A stretch of 23,611 nt of DNA from positions 1 to 23,611 of the forward strand of contig JBAWYD010000027.1 in NCBI GenBank assembly GCA_037143735.1. Reading direction: 5' to 3'. The translations under genes and the position numbers were made by a program. The notes beneath the pieces are model-generated. The model had not been told where the DNA came from, ran no database searches, and worked only from the letters and a program-made list of their open reading frames with translations. This DNA comes from JAPLJQ01 sp037143735 (GTDB lineage: Bacteria > Desulfobacterota > Syntrophia > Syntrophales > UBA2185). This document shows, piece by piece, positions 15,404 through 22,146 of the stretch (its first letter is position 1; each line of letters begins with the position of its first letter).

Positions 15404-16495
15404 TCATTGTTTCGTATATATCTGGTCAAAGACACCGCCATCGCCAAAATGGGGCTTTTGTACTTTCCGCCAGCCACCGAAGACCTGATCGATCGTAAAG
15501 AGCTTCAATTTAGGAAGCCGTGAGGCGGAAGCGGCGATCTTCTTGTTTATCGGCCGGTAATGGTGCCTGGCAATGATATTCTGCCCTTCGTCACTGTAGA
15601 GATATTTCAGGTATGCCTCGGCGACAGTTCGGGTGCCATGCTTATCCGCGACTTTATCCACCACTGTAACCGGCGGTTCGGCCAATATGCTTACAGATGG
15701 GGTCACAATCTCTACTTTGCCGGGACCCAGTTCACTGATCGCAAGAAAAGCCTCATTCTCCCATGCCAGGAGCACATCACCGATTCCGCGCTGAACAAAA
15801 GTGGTTGTAGATCCGCGGGCACCCGAATCAAGAACCGGAACGTTTTTGAAGAGTTGTCTTACGAACTCCCTTGCTGAAGCCTCATTGCCATTCTTCTGCC
15901 TGAGGGCATATCCCCACGCCGCCAGATAATTCCAGCGGGCGCCGCCTGATGTCTTGGGGTTCGGGGTAATCACAGAGATCCCCGGTTTGACCAGATCGTT
16001 CCAGTCCCTGATATTTTTCGGATTTCCCTTGCGGACCAGAAAGACGATAGTGGATGTATAAGGAGCGCTGTTACGGGGCAGTCTTTTTTGCCAGCCCGGT
16101 TTAATCAATCCCTTCTCCTGAACAGCATCGATATCATATGCCAGCGCCAGGGTGAGGACATCCGCCTCCAGTCCGTCAATGACCGAACGCGCCTGCTTCC
16201 CTGAGCCGCCGTGTGACTGTTTGATTACTACATTTTGCCCGGTTTTTTTTTGCCAGTAACTGCCAAAGGCCTTATTAAAATCCTGATAGAGTTCGCGGGT
16301 GGGATCGTAAGAAACATTAAGCAAATTTACGGCTGAGCCGGCGGATGCGGGCAGCGCCGCAGCGATTACAACCGTAAACGCCACAAGCAGGATGAAGGCG
16401 ATTCCGGCAATGCTGAAAAATCTCCGCTTGCCCTTTTCCAGCCCGGAATTTTCTGACCGGTATGTCACAGTATTCCTTGTCTTTTTCTTTGTCAT
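15404..16495 (-). CDS. sbp: Sbp, periplasmic sulfate-binding protein
   Basis: This 363-aa protein is the substrate-binding part of the sulfate ABC transporter. An N-terminal signal sequence with a long basic n-region (about residues 1-30) and a hydrophobic core ends near PASAG. The mature protein carries LLNVSYDPTRELY, KQSHGGSGKQARSVIDGL, TPNPKTSGGARWNYLAAWGYAL and DVLLAWENEA, typical Sbp/CysP segments. I start at 16495 because AAGGAG lies 7 nt before this ATG; two upstream ATGs (16513, 16501) are too close to that site. The gene begins 30 bp after the leader terminator, so its expression depends on read-through. Confidence 0.93.
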   Translation of the reverse strand: MTKKKTRNTVTYRSENSGLEKGKRRFFSIAGIAFILLVAFTVVIAAALPASAGSAVNLLNVSYDPTRELYQDFNKAFGSYWQKKTGQNVVIKQSHGGSGKQARSVIDGLEADVLTLALAYDIDAVQEKGLIKPGWQKRLPRNSAPYTSTIVFLVRKGNPKNIRDWNDLVKPGISVITPNPKTSGGARWNYLAAWGYALRQKNGNEASAREFVRQLFKNVPVLDSGARGSTTTFVQRGIGDVLLAWENEAFLAISELGPGKVEIVTPSVSILAEPPVTVVDKVADKHGTRTVAEAYLKYLYSDEGQNIIARHHYRPINKKIAASASRLPKLKLFTIDQVFGGWRKVQKPHFGDGGVFDQIYTKQ

Positions 16496-16524
16496 AATCA
16501 TTCTCCTTTTCATTTTGTTGAATG

Positions 16525-16572
16525 TATAAAAAACCCGCTGCCCTGATTTAATTTTCTCCGGGCAGCGGGTTT
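16525..16572 (-). terminator. Intrinsic terminator in the sulfur-operon leader
   Basis: On the minus strand a perfect 13-bp stem (arms 16572-16560 and 16543-16531, AAACCCGCTGCCC / GGGCAGCGGGTTT) with a 16-nt loop runs into a T-run (TTTTTTAT). It sits between the leader peptide and sbp, so it would stop transcription before the operon unless suppressed. The location fits an attenuator. A near copy is at 22053-22096. Confidence 0.85.
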
Positions 16573-16586
16573 AGATTATCTTGACA

Positions 16587-16620
16587 ATATCTGTTTACAG
16601 ACCATTACATAAACGGATAT
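16587..16620 (-). promoter_or_regulatory. Pre-terminator hairpin overlapping the leader-peptide stop
   Basis: ATATCcGTTTA and TAAACaGATAT form an 11-bp stem with one mismatch. The leader peptide stop codon (16605-16607) lies in the loop. A ribosome pausing or terminating here would cover the hairpin. An equivalent stem is present in the second leader, with changed base pairs. Confidence 0.5.
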
Positions 16621-16733
16621 CCCCCTCCCCGGAAGCAGCGCTTATCCATAGGACAACACATGGCCATGCGACACATGTTTGTATTAATATTTTCTTGAGG
16701 ACCGATTCCCGGCATAAAAAACTGATCTTTCAT
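16605..16733 (-). CDS. 42-aa Met/Cys-rich leader peptide of the sulfur operon
   Basis: This small ORF starts at ATG 16733 with GGAG 7 nt upstream and ends TAA at 16605. The peptide starts MKDQFFMPG. It holds 7 Met and 4 Cys; eight of them fall within residues 20-33 (M20, C21, M23, M25, C26, C27, M29, C33). The end is K-R-C-F-R-G-G-G-Y-P-F-M. A hairpin and a strong terminator follow before sbp, the classic layout of translational attenuation, where scarcity of charged Met- or Cys-tRNA would stall the ribosome and prevent termination. Cysteine-rich uORFs act this way in mycobacterial sulfur operons. The C-terminal motif is shared with the small ORF at 22130-22225, so the peptide or its RNA may do more than count Met/Cys. 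I do not recognise a named family. Confidence 0.7.
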   Translation of the reverse strand: MKDQFFMPGIGPQENINTNMCRMAMCCPMDKRCFRGGGYPFM

Positions 16734-16795
16734 AAATAAACTCCACAAGGCCATCTTTCAAATAACAGTGCAATATCATTGCAGATAATTATACA

Positions 16796-16819
16796 CTATC
16801 ATTTCTATTGAAATGGTAG
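16796..16819. promoter_or_regulatory. Operator-like inverted repeat upstream of the sulfur-operon leader
   Basis: CTATCATTTC (16796-16805) and GAAATGGTAG (16810-16819) form a 10-bp inverted repeat with one mismatch and a 4-bp spacer. It contains CATTTCTAT (16800-16808), shared with the Rrf2 promoter. It overlaps the candidate -10 of the leader promoter, fitting repression. Confidence 0.55.
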
Positions 16820-16845
16820 ATATTATAACAAAAAAAATTTGTCAA
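16817..16845 (-). promoter_or_regulatory. Sigma-70-type promoter candidate of the sulfur operon
   Basis: TTGACA (16845-16840) with a 17-bp spacer reaches TATCTA (16822-16817) as a fair -10. A TATAAT at 16793-16788 further down could belong to an alternative promoter. A TATAAT at 16827-16822 is only 12 bp from TTGACA and is too close to pair with it. The inverted repeat at 16796-16819 abuts or overlaps this region. Confidence 0.45.
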
Positions 16846-16894
16846 GAAAAACTTTTATTTTTTTGATTTTTTCCCGGAACGAAAAGATATGGAC

Positions 16895-17332
16895 CTATTT
16901 TTTTATGGCCACCTTTCTAAACACAAAAGCGTTTCCGCCGATCAGAATGGCGACGAGGATGCTATTGGCAGTATCCAGGGGCATGTTCATCATCTGATAT
17001 CCCTCTCGGAAAAGGCAGGCCGGAACGACACGTAAAGCAACAGGATCAAACCCATAAAGTAAGACAAACGCGATCATCAGAAGTATCTGGGAAAAAAGAA
17101 AAATTCTGTGGTTGAAAATGTTTCCTTTCCATGCCGCTATTGCCAGACAGACAAGCGTCACGGATGGGATCATCAATCCCGTATTTATGCGCATTTCAAG
17201 CCAGACCCAGGAAGCCGATAGCAGGCCGAGAAGAAAACCCAGGGTCATGCCGATGAGACCTCCTTTTAAGCAATTGGAGAATATGCCCCCCATTCCGTAC
17301 CGGGTCTGGCAAGAATTGCAGAAATATCTCAC
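16895..17332 (-). CDS. Small membrane protein of unknown function with N-terminal CxxC
   Basis: This 145-aa protein starts MRYFCNSCQTRYGMGG, a zinc-ribbon-like or redox C-x2-C head. Four hydrophobic helices follow (about residues 22-42, 48-70, 78-96 and 120-140) with short loops, one holding a further Cys (V-P-A-C-L-F). I recognise no family. Its ATG overlaps the YdjY-like stop as ATGA (17329-17332), so it is coupled to it and is the last gene of the second operon. It could be a membrane partner of the YdjY-like protein; this is inference. Confidence 0.75.
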   Translation of the reverse strand: MRYFCNSCQTRYGMGGIFSNCLKGGLIGMTLGFLLGLLSASWVWLEMRINTGLMIPSVTLVCLAIAAWKGNIFNHRIFLFSQILLMIAFVLLYGFDPVALRVVPACLFREGYQMMNMPLDTANSILVAILIGGNAFVFRKVAIKK

Positions 17333-17988
17333 TTCTTAACTTTCACTTTGATCACAACCAGCGTACCGTCCGGTGGGAGTACGCTCTGGTTGCCTTTGAA
17401 TGTCACTTCATTTCGTTTTTCCACGGCCCCATGGGTATAGGAGGCGTTGCTGGTAATGCCCACGGGACAACTGTCAAGGCAGAGCAGGCAGCCGGTGTTT
17501 AACTTAAGAGCATTTTTCAGGTTGCCGCCAAAACGTACCTGGAACGGTTTTTTGTTGCTGTCGACGATCACTTCGTCCAACTTGTATGACGCCTTCCCGG
17601 CGCCGTCCCAACTCACCGTCACATCGAGAAGATCCCCCTGAACAAAGGTTTTTTCCTTGTTCTCCATGGTCATGTTTTCTCCCGGTTTTGACCCGATTTT
17701 TATCAAACCCTGATAAAAGTCCTTGGGCGACACGAAGCTTTTAAACACGGATTTGTCGCCAAACTTTCCCCCGGAAAAAACAACTCCGTGTCTGGTTGGC
17801 TGTACAAGATATTTACCGTTTACCTCAGCCAGAACCGTAACGCTCTTCTCTTTCATATTGACGCGAATAGGGTTATCTTTTGTCAGGGCGACCCTCTTTT
17901 TCGGATCTGCTTTTCCGAGCACAGTTCCGGGGGTGAAAATACACCAGGACAGAATCATAACGCTGAATATGGCAACTAATTTCTTCAT
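17329..17988 (-). CDS. YdjY-like exported protein with C-x2-C-x3-C-P motif
   Basis: This 219-aa protein has a signal peptide (residues 1-25, cleavage near VLG-K). The mature part is beta-rich and carries a C-terminal G-C167-L-L-C170-L-D-S-C174-P-V-G motif, ferredoxin-like but with only three visible cysteines in the cluster. The layout matches E. coli YdjY, which is encoded between two TVP38/TMEM64 membrane proteins (YdjX, YdjZ). Here, too, the neighbour upstream carries a TVP38 domain, which supports the match. GGAGG lies 8 nt before the ATG. The role of YdjY is not established; an electron-transfer or assembly partner at the membrane is a guess. Confidence 0.75.
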   Translation of the reverse strand: MKKLVAIFSVMILSWCIFTPGTVLGKADPKKRVALTKDNPIRVNMKEKSVTVLAEVNGKYLVQPTRHGVVFSGGKFGDKSVFKSFVSPKDFYQGLIKIGSKPGENMTMENKEKTFVQGDLLDVTVSWDGAGKASYKLDEVIVDSNKKPFQVRFGGNLKNALKLNTGCLLCLDSCPVGITSNASYTHGAVEKRNEVTFKGNQSVLPPDGTLVVIKVKVKK

Positions 17989-18031
17989 ACGATTTACCTC
18001 CTCATTCTGTAAGTTTATAAAATATATAATG

Positions 18032-19876
18032 TCATAGGGGGTCCCCTACGCCTTTCTTCTTCTGGTAACGCCTGTAAAAAAGTGGAATCAGGGACACCAG
18101 AACAATAAGGGCGATCCCGATGATCAGCGTGGCTGAAATCTTTCCCCGGGCCAGATCCAAAAGGGAGCTGGAAAACACGATAAAGGCGATGCAGGCCGGG
18201 AGCATGCAGATGAAGGTCGTCGCTGCGTAAGGCCAGAAACCGATTTTCGTCATCCCGAAGGCGTAGTTCAGGAGGTTAAACGGAAAAAGGGGAATGAGGC
18301 GGGTGAAGGCCACCACCTTCCATCCGTGTTTTTCGACCCCCTCGTCGAGGCGTCGCCACCGGGGGCTCCGGAGCTTCCCCTCGACCCAGCCCCTGGCCAC
18401 GTAACGCGAGACGAGAAAGGCGATGCATGCGCCCATCGTCGAGCTGGTGATGGTGTAGATCACCCCCCAGAAAGGCCCGAATAGAATCCCCCCGGCGATG
18501 GTAATGGGAAGACCCGGCAAAAGCAGAGCCGGCGCAAGGGCATAAATGAACATGTAGACGAGGGGAGCCAGCATTCCGTAACCTGCAATCAGTTGGCGGA
18601 GGGCTTCCTGATCGAGATAGCGGGTGGCCCCCGTCATTCGAACGGCAACAATGGCGGCTATAAGGACGGCCAGAATCGCCAGACGACGGATCCACCCTTT
18701 CTTCTTCCCTTCCGACGCCTTATAGGTTCTCTCCCGGGAAGCGGATGTGTCTATCTTCTTTTTAAAGTAATTCTTGATGCGGAGCCGGTTAAGGTAGGTG
18801 AAAGGCGCCCCGGAGACTTTGCTTTTCCCTGCCAGGGCTACCTCCGGTTCAGTCAGGACATCGAGGACATGCACAGCGGGAACCCGTCCGTTCAGGCGTC
18901 CAGCGCAGCCGCAGCAGTAGGTGACGATCCGGCGATCTCCCGCTTCCTTCCAGGTGCGTTTCAACCATCGGTCTGCCAGTTCGGGCGACAGGACATTCAC
19001 GCCCGCCCCACTTCCACAGCAAAGCGTTCGTTCCGCTGAATGGTTCATTTCCCGGGAGGCGACGCCCGTCATGCCGACCAGACGGCGCACTGCAGCATGG
19101 GCGTCTTTATGAAACCGTACGCCGCACGGGTCATGAATCACGATATCATGGCTTTTCAAGGCACCGGAAACAATACTCTTCGGCAACGATTCATAGACCG
19201 TACGGATATTCAGGCCGGCACCGTATCTGCTGAAGATGTCATGGCAATTGGGACAGACGACCAGAACCTCCCGGATGCCCCTGTCCAGGAGATAGGCAGT
19301 CATTTCCTCGAACATGTCCCTAAAAAGCGTTTCACGACCCAGGTCGTGGGAAATTTTTCCGCAACAGTCCAAGACGATGCCGACGGTGGATTCCTGCTTC
19401 CGGAGGGTATCGTAAAGCTCAATTGTTCTGCCGGGGCGCGTCCCCGGAAGGGCACATCCGGGGAAAAGGACAGTCCGGCACCCTTCGGGAAGCCCATACC
19501 AGGTGAACCGTTTCGACATCCCCCGTTGTTCGTACGCCAGGAGCGTATTGTATTCGGTAAAGGAACTGGTATTGCGTTCCACCGCCTCCCGGCGCATTTC
19601 CAGAAACAACCCGGAAGGATTTACACCATGAGGGCAGACAGCATTACAGAGTCTGCACAGGCTGCACTCAAAGGGCATTACCTGTCCGTCTTTCGTTCCG
19701 GGGTCGTAGCTATCCGCTATTTCTTTCGGCGTGCCGTATTTTTCGAGGAAACCACACTCATCGCGGCAGAGACCGCAATCCGTACACGTCTCCAATACGT
19801 GCGTCATAACCTCCCAAAGAGATGGGCGAATGGGCAGTTGCTTCATAACAGAGGGTGATGAGGTTTGTGTTTCCAA
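18032..19876 (-). CDS. Fused HdrD-like Fe-S oxidoreductase and TVP38/TMEM64 membrane protein
   Basis: This 614-aa protein combines two parts. Residues about 28-85 hold two ferredoxin-type clusters (C31, C34, C37, C41 and C71, C74, C77, C81). Residues about 110-345 have two CCG-type cysteine-rich domains (DCCGK, CPNCHD, DPCGVRFH, LCCGSGAGV, CCGCAG) as in HdrD/GlpC. After a basic linker, residues about 400-595 form a TVP38/VTT membrane domain (LPGLPITIAGGILFGPFWG, FTRLIPLFPFNLLNYAFGMTKI). The fusion would tie a thiol/disulfide-type redox centre to the membrane. The TTG start at 19876 has AGGGG about 7 nt upstream; the first ATG (19846) has no such site. It follows the activase by 12 bp. Confidence 0.85.
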   Translation of the reverse strand: METQTSSPSVMKQLPIRPSLWEVMTHVLETCTDCGLCRDECGFLEKYGTPKEIADSYDPGTKDGQVMPFECSLCRLCNAVCPHGVNPSGLFLEMRREAVERNTSSFTEYNTLLAYEQRGMSKRFTWYGLPEGCRTVLFPGCALPGTRPGRTIELYDTLRKQESTVGIVLDCCGKISHDLGRETLFRDMFEEMTAYLLDRGIREVLVVCPNCHDIFSRYGAGLNIRTVYESLPKSIVSGALKSHDIVIHDPCGVRFHKDAHAAVRRLVGMTGVASREMNHSAERTLCCGSGAGVNVLSPELADRWLKRTWKEAGDRRIVTYCCGCAGRLNGRVPAVHVLDVLTEPEVALAGKSKVSGAPFTYLNRLRIKNYFKKKIDTSASRERTYKASEGKKKGWIRRLAILAVLIAAIVAVRMTGATRYLDQEALRQLIAGYGMLAPLVYMFIYALAPALLLPGLPITIAGGILFGPFWGVIYTITSSTMGACIAFLVSRYVARGWVEGKLRSPRWRRLDEGVEKHGWKVVAFTRLIPLFPFNLLNYAFGMTKIGFWPYAATTFICMLPACIAFIVFSSSLLDLARGKISATLIIGIALIVLVSLIPLFYRRYQKKKGVGDPL

Positions 19877-19888
19877 AATTTTCCCCTA

Positions 19889-20584
19889 TTACGATTCCTT
19901 CGTAGTCTTTATATACGCGCAGCCCAAGGCTCCCACCGTCTGAGGATCTTCCGGAACGAAGAGAGCCGGGCCTATCTCCTGCCGCAGGATATTGGAAAAA
20001 CAGGAGTTCATGGCAACACCTCCAACAAAGGCAACTTTTCCTATAATATCAACCTTTTTCAGCATTGCGACTGAGCGCCGGCATATCGTTTCATGAATCC
20101 CCCTTGCGATGGCAGCCCTGTTATGGCCCCGAGCGACCATGGAAATCACTTCCGATTCCGCAAAAACGGTACACATATTGTTTATGGCCGTGCTTTTTTC
20201 AGCAGACAGGCCGGCTTCGATGAATTCTTGCAGGGTAAACCCAAGAGCGGTGGCCATGATCTCGAGAAATTTGCCCGTTCCGGCGGCACACTTGTCATTC
20301 ATTTCAAATTTATCGATACCACCCGTATCATTAAGGGATATTGCCTTTGTATCCTGCCCCCCGATGTCAAGGATGGTTCGGCACTCGGGACAGACCTTTC
20401 TTACCCCGATGGCGAAAGCCTTAATCTCCGTGATGGCGTCGTATTTCACGTCTTCGAGGATTTCCCCGCAGACTTCCAGGGGATTGTATGAATTTGCTTT
20501 TATTCGGGTGAGGATGACATTGCCGTTTTCGACAACGGCCAGCTTGATCGTCCGCGAACCGATATCAATGCCTGCGCTGATCAT
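19889..20584 (-). CDS. 2-hydroxyacyl-CoA dehydratase-type activase (HgdC/YjiL-like), short form
   Basis: This 231-aa protein belongs to the ASKHA ATPase activase family (BadF/BcrA/HgdC). GIDIGSRTIKLAVVE forms the first phosphate loop; ILDIGGQDTK, DKCAAGTGKFLE, CTVFAESEVIS and FVGGVAMN follow. The two cluster cysteines (in DKCAAG and NMCTVF) that bind the dimer-bridging [4Fe-4S] are present. Compared with HgdC, the block between the N-terminal strands and TEIKA is shortened and the usual GYGR motif is missing. An extra C-P-E-C lies before the RTILDIGG strand. It should use ATP to push low-potential electrons into the double-cubane partner encoded 37 bp upstream. Confidence 0.88.
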   Translation of the reverse strand: MISAGIDIGSRTIKLAVVENGNVILTRIKANSYNPLEVCGEILEDVKYDAITEIKAFAIGVRKVCPECRTILDIGGQDTKAISLNDTGGIDKFEMNDKCAAGTGKFLEIMATALGFTLQEFIEAGLSAEKSTAINNMCTVFAESEVISMVARGHNRAAIARGIHETICRRSVAMLKKVDIIGKVAFVGGVAMNSCFSNILRQEIGPALFVPEDPQTVGALGCAYIKTTKES

Positions 20585-20621
20585 TTTTGCCTATCCATCT
20601 ACAGTTAAGACCATAATAATA

Positions 20622-21788
20622 TCAGATGCTGTCAAAAAGTGATTCCACTCTTGTGCGGATCTGCTCCACATCCCCTTGAGAATAATCGGTTTCAATCTTC
20701 AAATATGGCAGACCGTGTACTTTTTTTGCGTGCTCTTTGATTTTGTAGGACTCCACGTTATAAGAATGACAGGCATGGAGGATAACATCAACGATCACGT
20801 CCGGCTTAAACCGGCTAATCATTTTATCCAGCTCGGTGAGTCGCCGGGTATTCGGCGTCATGCAGGAACAGTGGATTTTCAGGTACCGGCGCGCGATTGC
20901 GGCAAGGGGATCATCCGTATCCTCCTCGATGCGATCCATGAAAAGTTTCATGCCCGTGCAATTATCCACGGCGACCATCACCCCGCCTGCCTCCTCGATA
21001 ATCCGGAATACCTTTGTGGCATCGCCCCCCACAGGGCATCCGGTGATAAGCACCCTTGGAGAATCGACTTTACCGAAGAAAACACCCTCATTGACTCTTG
21101 CCTCCAGTTTCTTAATGGTTTCTTCCAGAAGCGGGAAGATATCACCTCCGCGGGCGGGAATAGCAAGGAAAGTGAGATCGTAGAGTTCGTTCCAGCTAAT
21201 TACGGAAGGTTTTAAAGCTGCAAAATCAAAGATTCTATTCATCATGTCATTTTTCATGTTCGTATCCTTGATCTCTGCCTCTGCACTTTCATCAGTGATT
21301 TTTCTGTTAAAGGTAGCCTCCAGAAAGGTACGCAGCTTTTTAGTCATAACCGTCCAGTTTTCTTGCGACTCCTTTTGGTCGGGCAACTGGGGGAGGTCCA
21401 TGACAAACATCGGCCGGTAAGTTGAGATGAGTTCGAACATCTTTTTTTTGCCGTCGCAGGTCGTTTCCGCGATAACTGCATTAGACAGCGCGAAAAACGG
21501 GCACGTGTCGGTAATAATAAAGCCATAACTTGACTTGATCAAAGGACAAAGATTGGCAGGAAGGACAACTTCCGCCGCTTCCACCGTTTTATTGGCAAAA
21601 GCGCACAGCACAGCAGGAACGCCGCCCATGGCCCGGATGAGTTCTAATGGTGCATAACTACAGTATACGCCGACAACGGCTCCTCCCTGTTCCCGCTGCG
21701 ACTGAATATATTGAAGGGCCCGTTTTGCCGGTTCACCGGCGTAGCCATCGTTAACAAGGGGTTCAATCTTTGTACTCATTATTATCAT
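20622..21788 (-). CDS. HgdB/YjiM-like double-cubane cluster protein (2-hydroxyacyl-CoA dehydratase family)
   Basis: This 388-aa protein belongs to the 2-hydroxyglutaryl-CoA dehydratase D-component family. Conserved cysteine sites in order are VYCSYAPLELIRAMGG, LPANLCPLIKSSYG, TDTCPFF, TTCDGKKK, GCPVGG, IHCSC and LHACHSYNVE. The number and spacing fit the single-subunit double-cubane proteins (YjiM type), which reduce small substrates with electrons from the activase, rather than the two-subunit dehydratases. The substrate cannot be read from sequence. The start is MII (21788) or MSTK (21779); GGAGGAGGA precedes both. It follows the small ORF at 21862-22014. Confidence 0.85.
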   Translation of the reverse strand: MIIMSTKIEPLVNDGYAGEPAKRALQYIQSQREQGGAVVGVYCSYAPLELIRAMGGVPAVLCAFANKTVEAAEVVLPANLCPLIKSSYGFIITDTCPFFALSNAVIAETTCDGKKKMFELISTYRPMFVMDLPQLPDQKESQENWTVMTKKLRTFLEATFNRKITDESAEAEIKDTNMKNDMMNRIFDFAALKPSVISWNELYDLTFLAIPARGGDIFPLLEETIKKLEARVNEGVFFGKVDSPRVLITGCPVGGDATKVFRIIEEAGGVMVAVDNCTGMKLFMDRIEEDTDDPLAAIARRYLKIHCSCMTPNTRRLTELDKMISRFKPDVIVDVILHACHSYNVESYKIKEHAKKVHGLPYLKIETDYSQGDVEQIRTRVESLFDSI

Positions 21789-21860
21789 TCCTCCTCCATT
21801 ACGAATTTTGCTTCACGTGACCAACTATATAATATTTTAGAATAAGTCAAATTCATTTTT

Positions 21861-21885
21861 ATTATAGTTTCCCTGTTTCTATAAT
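21861..21885. promoter_or_regulatory. Inverted repeat between leader 2 and the HgdB-like gene
   Basis: ATTATAG (21861-21867) and CTATAAT (21879-21885) form a perfect 7-bp inverted repeat with an 11-bp spacer. One half extends to GTTTCTATAAT, resembling the TTTCTAT element near the Rrf2 gene. It overlaps the stop of the 50-aa ORF and could be an internal operator. Confidence 0.3.
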
Positions 21886-22014
21886 GAATATGAATGATAG
21901 TTCATGTTTCCTGAGAATCCGGCTACCAGCCCCGTCCTGCCAGAAGCTGTTCCGGGGGAATTGCGGCGATTTCAAGTCCGGAAGTGCCAATGTTTCTAAT
22001 CTTCTTTTTGTCAT
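21862..22014 (-). CDS. Small ORF after leader 2, possible frameshifted peptide gene
   Basis: ATG 22014 has an excellent ribosome site (AGGAGG, 8 nt) directly after the leader-2 terminator. Read in frame it gives 50 residues (start MTKRRLETLALPDLK) with no recognisable features. The -1 frame entered at the A-run after the second codon reads K-K-I-R-N-I-G-T-S-G-L-E-I-A-A-I and ends L-L-A-G-R-G-W-stop at 21923, which looks more protein-like. A one-base loss in the A-run, slippage on ACA-AAA-AGA, or a sequencing error would explain this. The frame call is uncertain; the initiation site is convincing. Confidence 0.4.
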   Translation of the reverse strand: MTKRRLETLALPDLKSPQFPRNSFWQDGAGSRILRKHELSFIFIIETGKL

Positions 22015-22052
22015 TTTCTTTTCCTCCTGTTTTTTAATTTTTTACTGCTGAT

Positions 22053-22096
22053 AATAAAAAACCCACTGGCCTCTTCATTTCTCCGGTCAGCGGGTT
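22053..22096 (-). terminator. Intrinsic terminator in leader 2
   Basis: On the minus strand AACCCGCTGACC (22096-22085) pairs with GGCCAGTGGGTT (22071-22060), a 12-bp stem with one G-U pair and one mismatch, followed by a T-run. The loop begins GGAGAAA as in the first leader terminator at 16525-16572. It lies just before the ribosome site of the small ORF at 22014, so it can attenuate the second operon. Confidence 0.8.
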
Positions 22097-22108
22097 CTTA
22101 TACTCTTG

Positions 22109-22146
22109 ATGATGATCGTTTACGGATAGTTACATAAACGAATATC
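22109..22146 (-). promoter_or_regulatory. Pre-terminator hairpin overlapping the leader-2 stop
   Basis: TCGTTTA / TAAACGA (22141-22135 and 22122-22116) form a 7-bp core stem, extended by GAT/ATC pairs after a small internal loop. The leader stop codon at 22130-22132 is in the loop. It corresponds to the hairpin at 16587-16620; the closing pairs differ in sequence but still pair. Confidence 0.45.

Noticed and set aside
16525..16733. SAM-I, SAM-II, SAH or cobalamin riboswitch in the leader
   Set aside because: I could not find the conserved cores of these classes; the region is better explained by a small ORF with terminator.
16822..16845. TTGACA plus TATAAT as promoter
   Set aside because: The spacing is only 12 bp, too short for a sigma-70 promoter; a different -10 was preferred.
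19040..19858. Long plus-strand ORF of 272 codons
   Set aside because: It is antisense to the Fe-S/TVP38 fusion, whose cysteine motifs are clearly coding on the other strand.
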